In this document: piece by piece, positions 34,235 to 43,315 of the stretch | How the letters are laid out: every line of letters starts with the position of its first letter | Position numbering within the stretch: the first letter of the stretch is position 1 | Origin: Paenibacillus glycinis | GTDB taxonomy: Bacteria > Bacillota > Bacilli > Paenibacillales > Paenibacillaceae | NCBI RefSeq assembly: GCF_009909185.1 | Contig: NZ_JAAAMV010000003.1 | Coordinates: 1 to 64,000 of the forward strand | DNA: 64,000 bases | Direction of reading: 5' to 3' | Position numbers and translations under genes: made by a program | Notes under the pieces: generated by a model | Told to the model about the DNA's origin: nothing | What the model saw: the letters and a program-made list of their open reading frames with translations, nothing else | The model's database searches: none

Positions 34235-34730
34235 TCCGATTCCCCAAACGCAGCTTGCGCAAAATGATATAGCATCCGAGTCCCATAACGCCGCCTATCG
34301 CATCGATGAGAATATCTTTCGGATTGGAGGTTCTTCCGACCGTAAACGATTGATTCCATTCATCGACCTTCGCGACTGATACTGCGACGAGCAGCGGAAC
34401 GAGCAGCCAATAACGCGGCTTATCCCCGGCCCGTAACGCTGTCGCTGCCAAAAATGCAAGCACGGCATAGATGAACAAATGCGCGCCTTTGCGAAATAAA
34501 AATTCTATCAAATCAAAAGGTTTCTTCGCGTTGGAATATTCATGATGAAAATAATAAAAATCCATGTCCGGAAGAACCTCGGTTGCCGCCCGTTCCGAGA
34601 AATGCTTGCTTAAAAACGGGATGATGCTTTGTTCTTCGTACGATTGGGAGGAAAAAAGAAAGATAAGGAAAATCCAGCCGAACAGGAAGAGCAGCTTGAA
34701 TATGATCACAGTTTTACCGGTCCCCTCCAT
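34221..34730 (-). CDS. VanZ family membrane protein
   Basis: About 169 aa with the VanZ layout: N-terminal helix FKLLFLFGWIFLIFLFSSQS, a middle FRKGAHLFIYAVLAFLAATA, and DEWNQSFTVGRTSNPKDILI followed by a last helix. The conserved His and DE.NQ..  ..R.....D pattern is present. VanZ proteins affect teicoplanin sensitivity, and relatives occur near polysaccharide genes. ATG at 34730 follows AGGAGG at six bases; upstream in-frame Met codons lack a site. It is divergent from the beta-helix gene. Confidence 0.88.
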   Translation of the reverse strand: MEGTGKTVIIFKLLFLFGWIFLIFLFSSQSYEEQSIIPFLSKHFSERAATEVLPDMDFYYFHHEYSNAKKPFDLIEFLFRKGAHLFIYAVLAFLAATALRAGDKPRYWLLVPLLVAVSVAKVDEWNQSFTVGRTSNPKDILIDAIGGVMGLGCYIILRKLRLGNRNEKR

Positions 34731-34833
34731 ATAAGCCTCCTTTCTGCGCTGCATATGGGTCGCTGACTCTATCATAACTTCATCTGCCTGCATAAAATTA
34801 ATAGAAACAAACTATCGTTTAGGAGGGATATGA

Positions 34834-36792
34834 ATGGCAGATCCAGCAGGCATTTTCAGCGTCACATCTTACGGAGCAGTCGGAAACGGAACAGCGGACG
34901 ATACCGCCGCGTTACAAAACGCCATAAATGCCGCTTTTAGTGCGGGAGGCGGCGTTGTGTGGCTTCCGCCCGGCAAATTCAAAACCTCGTCCACACTGGT
35001 GCTTCCGAATGTCAATCGACCGAATACGGCCGGCACCCAAGGTTCGGGCATCACGATCAAAGGCGCGGGCATGTACAGTTCCGGCATTCTGTATGCAGGC
35101 ACGGGATTCGCTATTTATTCGGATAAGACTATCGCCGATACCGTTCTATTCGAAGACTTCTACATCAACCATCGCAACGGAAGCGGCGTAGGACTTCCCC
35201 AAGGCGCGCATCAAATGTTCAACCGATTCTTCTCAAGCGCTTGCGGAACCGGCAAATACGGCGTATATATTCAAGGAAACCGATCCGCGCAGAACAATAC
35301 GGGCGGCGTCGGCGCCTATATGCTCTCGTTCAACAATTGCAGGTTCTGGTCAGAAACGGGCTACAACGGAACGGGCGTCTTGCTTGAAAACTTATTCATG
35401 TGCGCGTCGTTCGACAACTGCTTCTTTTCCAGGGCCGTCAATAATTACCCTCATCTCTGGCTGAAAAATTCCGTCAGCGTGCATATCACGGACAGTGCTT
35501 TCGAGAGATCGGAATACCAAGCGGTCCTGCCGCCGGCCATCGCCAACAGCACGGCGTATACGCCCGAGCAAAAAGAAGCCATTCGCGCCACGATGTCGAC
35601 CACCGTAAACAATGCGATCACGGAGCCGCTTATCCGCTTGGACGACTCCCATGCGATCTCGATCCTCGAATGCCATGCGGAAGCGACCTTTCCGGCATTC
35701 GTCGGCGTCTACGGCGGAAGCACGAACGTACTGATCGACGGCTGCAGGCTTGATCATTACGCGATTACGACTTACAACGGAATGAAAGGCTACATCGTGC
35801 AAGTAGATCCCGCTTCTACCGATTCCCGCAGAATTATCGTCGGCAAGCGAAACTATTACAGTCAAACCAATCATCCCGATACGACGCATGGTCCGGTCAT
35901 ACTCGATCCGGTGAATGCGGTTACCATGCTCGGCTTCGAGGACGTTACGCCGTTTGCCAACCAGAACTATAAAACCGAACGCAGAACCATCCCGCTGAGC
36001 GGACAATCCGGCAATAACATGTTGAAAAATCCGTCGTTCTACTCCGATCAGCCGAACGGCGTTCCCTTCGGCGTCGAAACGCCTTCGGGTTCCTATTCGT
36101 TCGCGCAGCTCGCTCCCGCCGGCTGCAAAATCACGCAGAGCCTGACCGCGCCCGGAACACCGTACCGTCTAAGAACCAGAGCAATCGAGCGATTCAATAA
36201 GTACTCGGCCTATACGCTCTTCATTACCGGTCGAAACCAAACCGGCAAAAGCATCGATCTCTACGTGGACTACGGCGGCAACGGCGTCAATGACCGTACG
36301 TTGATCCTTCCTTCCGGTAATCAGCTGTTTACGTTAACCACTCAGATACCGGCCACGAATTCGGATATTATCGACCTCGTCGTGTACCAAAAACTCGAGC
36401 TCGACCTGCTTGCCATGTACCTCGTACCGGGGATTACGACGGAGGCGCCGTACGCTTCCGAGTTGCTGAGCGGTTACAAGCTCAATCTCGGATCGGAAAT
36501 CCGGTATGCGCAATCCAAGCCGACCTCCGGAGGAGCAACGGGCGATCTCGTGCTTAACCGGCAGCCGGTATACGGCAAAGAAGCAGGGTGGGTCTGCGTA
36601 GCCGCGAACAACTGGCAGCCGTTCGGGGTCGTGGGCGGCGACGCAAAAATGCTTCTTTACACGACGCTTCCGACAGCAACCGACTCCAATCGCGGCACGT
36701 TCGCTTATGTGGAGAAAGCCGGCAGCGACGGCAGCGTATACGTCTCCGTAAAAAACGCTAACGGTACCTTCGCTTGGAAAAAGATCTTATGA
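34834..36792 (+). CDS. Pectate-lyase-fold (parallel beta-helix) protein, no signal peptide
   Basis: A 652-aa protein. The N terminus FSVTSYGAVGNGTADDTAAL is the Pectate_lyase_3 entry motif seen in glycan hydrolases and phage tailspikes. The central 350 residues are Gly/Asn-rich beta-helix repeats. The C terminus (GWVCVAANNWQPFG, then KNANGTFAWKKIL) resembles small tailspike-type end domains. There is no signal peptide. It is a likely EPS-acting lyase or hydrolase, and the partial gene at 63248 is its paralogue. The start has TAGGAGGG upstream. Confidence 0.85.
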   Translation: MADPAGIFSVTSYGAVGNGTADDTAALQNAINAAFSAGGGVVWLPPGKFKTSSTLVLPNVNRPNTAGTQGSGITIKGAGMYSSGILYAGTGFAIYSDKTIADTVLFEDFYINHRNGSGVGLPQGAHQMFNRFFSSACGTGKYGVYIQGNRSAQNNTGGVGAYMLSFNNCRFWSETGYNGTGVLLENLFMCASFDNCFFSRAVNNYPHLWLKNSVSVHITDSAFERSEYQAVLPPAIANSTAYTPEQKEAIRATMSTTVNNAITEPLIRLDDSHAISILECHAEATFPAFVGVYGGSTNVLIDGCRLDHYAITTYNGMKGYIVQVDPASTDSRRIIVGKRNYYSQTNHPDTTHGPVILDPVNAVTMLGFEDVTPFANQNYKTERRTIPLSGQSGNNMLKNPSFYSDQPNGVPFGVETPSGSYSFAQLAPAGCKITQSLTAPGTPYRLRTRAIERFNKYSAYTLFITGRNQTGKSIDLYVDYGGNGVNDRTLILPSGNQLFTLTTQIPATNSDIIDLVVYQKLELDLLAMYLVPGITTEAPYASELLSGYKLNLGSEIRYAQSKPTSGGATGDLVLNRQPVYGKEAGWVCVAANNWQPFGVVGGDAKMLLYTTLPTATDSNRGTFAYVEKAGSDGSVYVSVKNANGTFAWKKIL

Positions 36793-36851
36793 GTACCGCA
36801 TCCCCGATAAATAGATCTTAATCGGGATGACGGCCAATTATGAGCGGCAAT

Positions 36852-38378
36852 CTAGGATTCCGCCACGTTCGTAGAAAGTGACGGCTTCTCCTCGGACATT
36901 GCTGCTTTTCTATTCAATAATCTTTGGACATGCCCTCGCACTTCACGATCAAACCCATACATAAGAACGGCAAATGACAGGAAATAGAGGACGCTGTATG
37001 CCAGAAAACCGATGAATCCGGACTCCGGCAGCAGCGAGAGACCTCCCCAGGTAATGCCGCCTGCCAGGCATACGGGCGCGAATCGTCCGAACCGGATCGG
37101 AATCGGCAGCGACCCGCGCCTGCTTCCGGTAATGCCCCCCCATAAGACCGCCGTCATGACGGCATTATAGATGAGCAGCGCCCATACCAGCGAGTCGATT
37201 CCCAGCACATGCAGCAGCTTAGCCGCCAAAACGTAAACGGTAATCGCCGCGATCAGCGCCACGGCCGTCAACATGTTTTTGCCGATGGCGTGCGCGGTTT
37301 TAAGCAGCACCTGGTTGATGCCCGCCAGCAATACGACGGGAGCGAATAACACGAGCAGCTCCGAAAGCGTTCGGCTGTCTTTCTCGCCGAATTTGCCGTA
37401 TTGGAAGAGCAGCGAGAATAGCGTGCCGCGGAAGAGCAGCAAGTACAATTCAATGCAGATCAAGCTGACAAGGACGATCTTCAGCGTAAGCACGACGGTT
37501 TCGCTCAAACGTTCGCGCCGCTCTTCCTCTGCCTGCTTAATCATCATCGGATACGTGACGGTCAGAACCGAGTTGATGAAGAGAAGGATGGGCAAATTGG
37601 CGATTCTGCCCGCGTAGCTCAGCGCGGCAACGGCGCCGGCCTGAATGCTCGTTGCGAAAGAACGTTCGAAGATTTGCTGTAGTCCCGTCAACACGTACGT
37701 TGTCGTGCCCTTCGGCAATTCTCTCCAATAGGCGAGCGTCAACCCGAAATCGAACCGACCGAAAAACTTCCACGAGAAGGGCAGCAACAGCACGATTCGG
37801 ATCACGTTAGCGCCTAGATAACTCCAAGCCAATCCATATATGCCTAGATGCGGAACAAAAATAAATGTCGAAGCGATAAGGATGAAGTTATACAGCAGTC
37901 CATGAAGACCTGCCATGTAGAAGCGGCCGTTCATATTGAGCGAAGCGGTTATTACCCCGAAGAAGACGGACGAGACCAGCGAACCGAGCATGATGCGTCC
38001 CATTTGCGTCAAAACGGACAAATCGCCGTCCGTGAACCCTGGCGCGATGAAACGGGCAATGAACGGGAATGCGACGAACAGAATGGCGCAAATCAAGATC
38101 AAGACGCCGCCAAGCAATACGAAAACCGTCCAGGCGAAGTCCTTTTTCTCCTGCGAAATGTGGTACTGGCGCATAAAAATATTCGCCGAAGCCGTTCCCA
38201 AAACCGCGATGATGAATTCGGGCAGCAGCGTGCCTATGTAGAACATATCCGCCTCGATCGAGACGCCGTACAGCGAAGCGATCTGAATTTCCCGATAAAA
38301 GCCCAGCATGGATGAAAACAACCCGATGAGAAGGAGCCATGATGACTGCCTGGAAGCAGAGTTAAGCTTTGCGTTCAT
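36852..38378 (-). CDS. MurJ/MviN-type lipid-linked oligosaccharide flippase
   Basis: A 508-aa polytopic protein with about 14 membrane helices. The first part (LLIGLFSSMLGFYREIQIAS, FIARFIAPGFTD) carries MurJ/MviN signature residues, including the conserved Arg pair of the first helix region. MurJ flips lipid II; in a polysaccharide locus a MurJ-like protein more likely flips an EPS repeat unit. It is the last gene of unit A, 16 nt after the GT2 gene. A separate Wzx-type flippase is in unit B. Confidence 0.9.
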   Translation of the reverse strand: MNAKLNSASRQSSWLLLIGLFSSMLGFYREIQIASLYGVSIEADMFYIGTLLPEFIIAVLGTASANIFMRQYHISQEKKDFAWTVFVLLGGVLILICAILFVAFPFIARFIAPGFTDGDLSVLTQMGRIMLGSLVSSVFFGVITASLNMNGRFYMAGLHGLLYNFILIASTFIFVPHLGIYGLAWSYLGANVIRIVLLLPFSWKFFGRFDFGLTLAYWRELPKGTTTYVLTGLQQIFERSFATSIQAGAVAALSYAGRIANLPILLFINSVLTVTYPMMIKQAEEERRERLSETVVLTLKIVLVSLICIELYLLLFRGTLFSLLFQYGKFGEKDSRTLSELLVLFAPVVLLAGINQVLLKTAHAIGKNMLTAVALIAAITVYVLAAKLLHVLGIDSLVWALLIYNAVMTAVLWGGITGSRRGSLPIPIRFGRFAPVCLAGGITWGGLSLLPESGFIGFLAYSVLYFLSFAVLMYGFDREVRGHVQRLLNRKAAMSEEKPSLSTNVAES

Positions 38379-38394
38379 AAGCTCGCCCCGGCTC

Positions 38395-39324
38395 TCATTG
38401 GGCTTTCACTTCGGGCGTCTTGCCGGCAAGACCCGGGGAAACCGGCGATCTCGCGGATCTTCGTTTTAATTCCGAGATTTTGATCTCTACCTGCCAATAA
38501 TAGACCGCCCTCGCGAACGCGAAATGAAATCCTTCTTTGCCATCCAGAAAGCCGAGCTTGAAGACATAGGAATGCAGGAAAGCCGTTAACCATTTCAATG
38601 GCAGTTTGTTGAAGAGTTTCTTTTGCAATACGCGGATATACGGCTGCGACTCTTTTGGATTGTCGAGCAGCCCCTTGATTCGAACCGTCGCTTCCCAATC
38701 GGAGTAACGGTTGTGGCGGGAAAAATAATCGAAAATGCTGTCATGGTCGAAATGCAGCATCTTGCTTTGAAGAAGCTGCGCCTTCCCGGCGATTTCCGGC
38801 TGATAATGCCCTTCTACTTCCCACATGTTGCTTGCCCCTAAATCGTCGTAATCGAGAAACTTGCCGTGATGGCGGTTGAACAGCACGAGCTTGTATACCT
38901 GATGTCCCCGCCGCAGCACCTTGTTCATGAACACGTAGTCATAACCGACGAAATACCCCATGGCTTGCGGCCCTGCTTGAAATACCCGCATCATTTCCTC
39001 GGCAAGTTCCGGCCGGACTTCCTCGTCGGCATCGACATAGAGCACCCAGTCATTGCGAAACGGGAGGTTTTCCAAGCACCATTGTTTCTTCTTGGGATAC
39101 ATTCCGTTCCATTCGAACGGAACGACCAAGGCATTCAACTGTTCGGCGATAGCCGCCGTATTATCCGAGCTGCCGGAGTCGACGACGAACACTTCGTCGA
39201 AAAGCTGAACGGAATGAATGCATTTGGCAATATTCTTCTCTTCGTTCTTCGTCATGATAATAACCGATACAGGAATTCGTTTGGTGTTCAGATCAATCCC
39301 GCCTTCCGATTGTTTGCCTTTCAA
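38395..39324 (-). CDS. Glycosyltransferase family 2 (WaaE-like)
   Basis: A 309-aa GT-A enzyme. It has the sugar-nucleotide start VSVIIMTKNEEKNIAKCIHS, the DXD-like YVDADEEV and the segment WNGMYPKKKQWCLENLPF typical of WaaE/KdtX-like transferases. The C-terminal part has amphipathic helices that may touch the membrane. The longest frame uses TTG at 39324, 12 nt after the acyltransferase stop, with no good ribosome-binding site; a start a few codons later is possible. The donor sugar is unknown. Confidence 0.85.
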   Translation of the reverse strand: MKGKQSEGGIDLNTKRIPVSVIIMTKNEEKNIAKCIHSVQLFDEVFVVDSGSSDNTAAIAEQLNALVVPFEWNGMYPKKKQWCLENLPFRNDWVLYVDADEEVRPELAEEMMRVFQAGPQAMGYFVGYDYVFMNKVLRRGHQVYKLVLFNRHHGKFLDYDDLGASNMWEVEGHYQPEIAGKAQLLQSKMLHFDHDSIFDYFSRHNRYSDWEATVRIKGLLDNPKESQPYIRVLQKKLFNKLPLKWLTAFLHSYVFKLGFLDGKEGFHFAFARAVYYWQVEIKISELKRRSARSPVSPGLAGKTPEVKAQ

Positions 39325-39336
39325 TGGGCAGCCGGT

Positions 39337-39876
39337 TTATTTGCTCCACTTTACATCCCGCTTCAGAATCCTTGCCGGGACGCCTCCCACGAGCGAAAAA
39401 GGGGGCACGTCGCGGTTCACGAGCGAACCGGCCGCGATAATGGATCCTTGACCGATCGTGACGCCTTTCAAAATCGTAGACTTGCAGCCGACCCATACAT
39501 GGTCCTCGATGACCACAGGCCTTGCCAGCGATATGCCGTTAATATGGTGATAGTCGGTATCCATGATCGTCACATCCCACGATATCGCGCAATGCTGGCC
39601 GATCGATACCCGCTCCCTGCACATGATTTCCGTCCGCCGGTTAATGAACGTATGGTCTCCGATTTCAATCTTGGCGCCTCGTTCTTCCAGATAGAAACCA
39701 ACGTTTTGGTAGATCATGATATGGCTGCCTAGATTCAAGGTCGTCTGCGGTTGCCGGTTAACCTTTACCGATCCGCATACGCGAAGCAGCTTACCGCAGC
39801 GATCCGCATGCCGATGAAAAACAACCCCCCTTAGAACGCGAAACCCAAAACGAAAGTAGGATGATGCGACAGTCAT
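39337..39876 (-). CDS. Hexapeptide-repeat acyltransferase
   Basis: A 179-aa left-handed beta-helix acyltransferase. Hexapeptide steps run from about residue 45 (IGDHTFINRRTEI) to IGQGSIIAAGSLVNRDVP, with the family His in MDTDYHHING. It is expected to acetylate a sugar of the polysaccharide, using acetyl-CoA. The start at 39876 has GGGAG five bases upstream. It is the first gene of unit A, 47 nt below a strong operator-bearing promoter. Confidence 0.87.
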   Translation of the reverse strand: MTVASSYFRFGFRVLRGVVFHRHADRCGKLLRVCGSVKVNRQPQTTLNLGSHIMIYQNVGFYLEERGAKIEIGDHTFINRRTEIMCRERVSIGQHCAISWDVTIMDTDYHHINGISLARPVVIEDHVWVGCKSTILKGVTIGQGSIIAAGSLVNRDVPPFSLVGGVPARILKRDVKWSK

Positions 39877-39901
39877 GGCACTCCCATCCTCTCAACATTC
39901 G

Positions 39902-39958
39902 AGATACATTTAGTATCATCATTACTTCAATATTATGTTACAATTCGTATCATGTCAA
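39902..39958 (-). promoter_or_regulatory. EPS unit A promoter with paired operators
   Basis: On the minus strand: consensus -35 TTGACA (39953-39958), operator TGATACGAATTGTAACA (39936-39952) filling the entire 17-bp spacer, then -10 TAATAT (39930-39935). A second copy, TGATACTAAATGTATCT (39902-39918), is centred 34 bp downstream, just past the predicted start site. Five of six -10 bases match consensus. Confidence 0.88.
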
Positions 39959-39976
39959 TACTCCCTCTTCTATCGA

Positions 39977-40030
39977 CTAAAAAAGCGCTTCTTATAGCAG
40001 CTCCGGCTAGAGCTGCTATAAGAAGCGCTT
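39977..40030 (-). terminator. Very strong terminator of EPS unit B
   Basis: The 21-nt arms 39983-40003 and 40010-40030 are perfectly complementary around a six-base loop. In minus-strand RNA six U follow. It lies nine nt past the stop of the Tat beta-helix gene and 19 nt before the -35 of unit A, so it insulates the two units. Confidence 0.97.
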
Positions 40031-40038
40031 AATAACGA

Positions 40039-41832
40039 TTATCCTAATTGATCATAGATCGATTTTGGCGTAAACGAAGCATAGGTCGCAGCGAAGGCAT
40101 AGATTTGAACGCTGCCTTTCAGCGAACCGAGAGCTCCGTAATTGATTTGCAGCGTTTTTCCGTTTGATTGAAACGGAACGTAGAGATTCGCGACGTACAA
40201 TTTTCGTTGGGCGGCACCGGTCAAGTCAGGCAGTTTTATGTCGGTCGACCCGCTGATGGAAGCGGAAATCTTCATATTCGGCGACCCGCTCGTGACGTAC
40301 ACGAACGAGATCGTAAGCTGCACGCCGTGAAGCATCCTCGTAATCGGTATGCTATAGCCGGATAGCTTGTCTGCTCCGTTCGACGAGGAAAGCTTCGGTC
40401 CCGTCTCCTCGTATATGATTTCCGGCCGGTCATATCTCGGATACCCATTGACGGTTCCTCCGAATACCGTCCCTAGCTGCTTGCCTTCGATCTTGATCGC
40501 GGACTTGTTATGCACGATCAAATTCGACGGCACCTCGGACAACTTTACTTCCGAGGTGCAAGCGGCTTCGATATTATAGTTGCTGCATTTCGCCATATCG
40601 ATGACATGCTGGGATAACTCTTGAAACGCCTTCTCTCCCTTGATCAAGATCGACGAGTAATCCTTGTCCTCCACGTACAAAAACGTCTTCGTATAACCAT
40701 TCTCAACGTCGTTCCCGTAAAATCGGAGCGTGCAGTCCGCGATGCCCGCTCGCTTGGCCAATACATACTTGGGACACGGCTCCCCGTCGTGATCGCCGCT
40801 CGCGTTCTTCGAGAACGTATTGGCGGAAATGTTCACGTCCGTAAATTCTCCGTAGAGAATAATGAAGCTTTTGTTGAGATCTTTATAATTTAACGAATCG
40901 CCGGCAGAGCTTAGCCCGCTCCCGCATCGGTTGAATTGATTGCCCGTAATCAAGATCTCTTTATTCCCCTGCTTGATCTCGAACGCCGCGCCGCTGATGC
41001 GATCGAAGTAGTTGCCGTTGAAGAGCATCTGTTCGCAGGCATAGAGCGAAATCGCCGTCCCCCGGTCGATCCATTCGAATCGCGAATTAGTCACCTGGTT
41101 AGCTTTGGCCTGGGTAAGCTCCATCGGATTGGAACCGACGAAAACGCACCTATCCCACATGGAATCGAGAATACGCCCACTGAATAATGCACTCGATCGG
41201 TAGACGGTAAACGCGCAATCCACGAACTTGAAATTATGATAGGCCGCCGTTTGGTTACTTGGCGCGTCGAGCACGGTTGTTACATCCTTGAAGCTGCAGG
41301 ATTGGAACAGCACGTACCGGGGACTGGAAGGATCGGCGATTCTGCCGAATTTGGAAAAACAGATGCCCGTAAAGGCAGCCCTGCTCATTTTCTTTCCGAA
41401 AAGTGCGTTCTTGCCCGTTCCGATAAGGACGGAGGCCCCTTTTTCAAAGTCGTCGTAGTTGTCTTGTCTCCAATAATTTTTGGTCAGGGAGACGCCATGC
41501 ATGCTCACGTTGTCCAAGTTGACCAGGGTTCCTTTTATTAGGAAGCGTCCGCTCGGGATGACAAGCTTATAGCCTTTGGCAACCGCATCGTTAATCGCCG
41601 ATTGAAAAGACTGCGTATTGTCTTTGACGCCGTCGCCGACTGCCCCGTAATCCGTTACCAATCGGCTTTCTTTGTCCGCCATGACGGCCGCGGCAACATA
41701 ATCTCCTTCTTCTTTGGAATTGCGGTTCAACAACGAAGGGAGTATGTTTCCCGTAGCCACGCCTACGCCGACCGCAGCCATGGAAATGAGCAGCTTCCTG
41801 CGGCTCATCATGTGACGATCATTGTCCGACAT
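40039..41832 (-). CDS. Tat-exported pectate-lyase-fold (beta-helix) protein
   Basis: About 597 aa. The N terminus has a twin-arginine signal (MMSRRKLLISMAAVGVGVA). Then comes the Pectate_lyase_3 motif LVTDYGAVGDGVKDNTQSF and long Asn/Gly-rich beta-helix repeats. The C terminus is a beta-sandwich-like region (SVQIYAFAATYASF). It probably cuts or trims the EPS outside the cell. The start is set at ATG 41832, ten bases after GGAGG; frames from 41856 start with TTG and overlap that site. It is the last gene of unit B. Confidence 0.88.
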   Translation of the reverse strand: MSDNDRHMMSRRKLLISMAAVGVGVATGNILPSLLNRNSKEEGDYVAAAVMADKESRLVTDYGAVGDGVKDNTQSFQSAINDAVAKGYKLVIPSGRFLIKGTLVNLDNVSMHGVSLTKNYWRQDNYDDFEKGASVLIGTGKNALFGKKMSRAAFTGICFSKFGRIADPSSPRYVLFQSCSFKDVTTVLDAPSNQTAAYHNFKFVDCAFTVYRSSALFSGRILDSMWDRCVFVGSNPMELTQAKANQVTNSRFEWIDRGTAISLYACEQMLFNGNYFDRISGAAFEIKQGNKEILITGNQFNRCGSGLSSAGDSLNYKDLNKSFIILYGEFTDVNISANTFSKNASGDHDGEPCPKYVLAKRAGIADCTLRFYGNDVENGYTKTFLYVEDKDYSSILIKGEKAFQELSQHVIDMAKCSNYNIEAACTSEVKLSEVPSNLIVHNKSAIKIEGKQLGTVFGGTVNGYPRYDRPEIIYEETGPKLSSSNGADKLSGYSIPITRMLHGVQLTISFVYVTSGSPNMKISASISGSTDIKLPDLTGAAQRKLYVANLYVPFQSNGKTLQINYGALGSLKGSVQIYAFAATYASFTPKSIYDQLG

Positions 41833-41863
41833 CCGTGCCATACCTCCCCTATGCAACTACCGA

Positions 41864-43237
41864 TTAATTCCGGACCGCGCAAATTTTCAAAATTTCTTCC
41901 CACTCCGCCGTCAAACGCACGCAGTCTTCTTCAACAACCTCGGTGCCGGACTGCACCTCGATGATTTCCGTATTCGTCATCGCCCGCAAACTATGCTTGC
42001 CATAGGCCGGTATACGCAAGACGTCGCCGGTCCGGATGAAACGGATCTCGTTATCGAGCACGACTTGCGCCTCGCCTTCGATGACCGTCCATACTTCATC
42101 GCGATGCAGATGATACTGATAGCTCAGATTGCAGCCCGCATCTACCCGTATTCGCTTCGTCAGCACCTGTTTGCCGCTGTCGTACTTGATATAGTCGATC
42201 ACCCGATAGCGCCCCCAACGGCGTTCTTCGTACATGGGGCGCTGCTCGTTATGCTTCATGACTTCTTTGATCCGGGGACTTGCCTCTTTATCGGCGACAA
42301 GAATGCCGTCCGGACTAACCGCAACCACAATATTGCTGACGCCGAGAACGGTGACCGGGATGCCAAGCTCGTTAATGACATGCGTCCGATCGCAATCGGA
42401 GGAAACGATGCCGTTTCCGATTAACGCCGAGTCCATTTCCTCAGTCAGGGTATTCCAAGTTCCCAAGTCTTTCCAATAGCCATCGTACGGCAAAACAACG
42501 ACCCGTTCCGCTTTCTCCACGATCTCATAATCGAAGCTGATGCTTGGCAGCTTGTGGTACTGCTTCTGAAGCTCGTCGAACTGAATCGGATATCCCCGTT
42601 CAATGAGATGATTAATCAAGTAGCCCAATTTAAAAGCGAAAACCCCGCAGTTCCATAGCGCGGACTGTTCGATCAGTCTCTGCGCTCTCGACTCACGGGG
42701 TTTTTCTTCGAAATGGCTGACTTGCATATATCCCAACCGTTCCTCCTGCTGCTTCGGAACGATATAGCCGTACTTCTCGGAAGGATAGGTTGGCTGTACG
42801 CCGATAAGACCGATCTCGGCTTCCGCATCGCCGATAATCGTCTCCAGACGATGCAATTGTTCAAAGAAACGGTTCTCGACATATGGATCGACGGGAAGCA
42901 CCATCACGGTCTCGTCCAAGCCGATCTCCAATATCGAATACAAATATACGGCGGAGAGGGCGATAGCGGAAAACGTATCCCGGCGTTCCGGTTCAATGAC
43001 GATGTCGGCCTCATAGCCGAGCTGGGTTTGAATCATTTCTTTCTGGGACATGCCTGTCGCGATCAAGGTATCCTGTTGCAAGCCTACCAGGCCGAGTTGG
43101 GACCACACGCGCTGCACCATGGAAATCCGGTCACCCTTATCGTCCGACAACACTTTAAGAAACTGCTTCGAACGAGACTCGTTCGATAATGGCCATAGCC
43201 GTTTGCCCGATCCGCCGGAAAGAAGCACTAATTTCAT
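41864..43237 (-). CDS. manC: Mannose-1-phosphate guanylyltransferase, possibly bifunctional with phosphomannose isomerase
   Basis: About 457 aa. The nucleotidyltransferase motif LSGGSGKRLWPLSNESRSKQ is followed by FVEKPRESRA-like sequence (here FEEKPRESRA). A C-terminal type II isomerase-like cupin follows (RWGRYRVIDY, QYHLHRDEVWTVIEG). It makes GDP-mannose, the precursor used by Gmd and Fcl. The cupin suggests it could also isomerise fructose-6-phosphate, which is notable because no separate manA or phosphomannomutase is in the window. ATG at 43237 follows GAAGGAG. Confidence 0.93.
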   Translation of the reverse strand: MKLVLLSGGSGKRLWPLSNESRSKQFLKVLSDDKGDRISMVQRVWSQLGLVGLQQDTLIATGMSQKEMIQTQLGYEADIVIEPERRDTFSAIALSAVYLYSILEIGLDETVMVLPVDPYVENRFFEQLHRLETIIGDAEAEIGLIGVQPTYPSEKYGYIVPKQQEERLGYMQVSHFEEKPRESRAQRLIEQSALWNCGVFAFKLGYLINHLIERGYPIQFDELQKQYHKLPSISFDYEIVEKAERVVVLPYDGYWKDLGTWNTLTEEMDSALIGNGIVSSDCDRTHVINELGIPVTVLGVSNIVVAVSPDGILVADKEASPRIKEVMKHNEQRPMYEERRWGRYRVIDYIKYDSGKQVLTKRIRVDAGCNLSYQYHLHRDEVWTVIEGEAQVVLDNEIRFIRTGDVLRIPAYGKHSLRAMTNTEIIEVQSGTEVVEEDCVRLTAEWEEILKICAVRN

Positions 43238-43315
43238 CTCCAACACTCCTTCAACCATTTTCATCGCTTTCTGTTTGCACGCCTATTCGTGGCCTCTGAA
43301 ATAAACCTGACCGAA

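Noticed and set aside
36800-36830. Hairpin between the 34834 gene and the flippase as a terminator
   Set aside because: Short stem with a bulge, long loop and no T run on either side; too weak to list.
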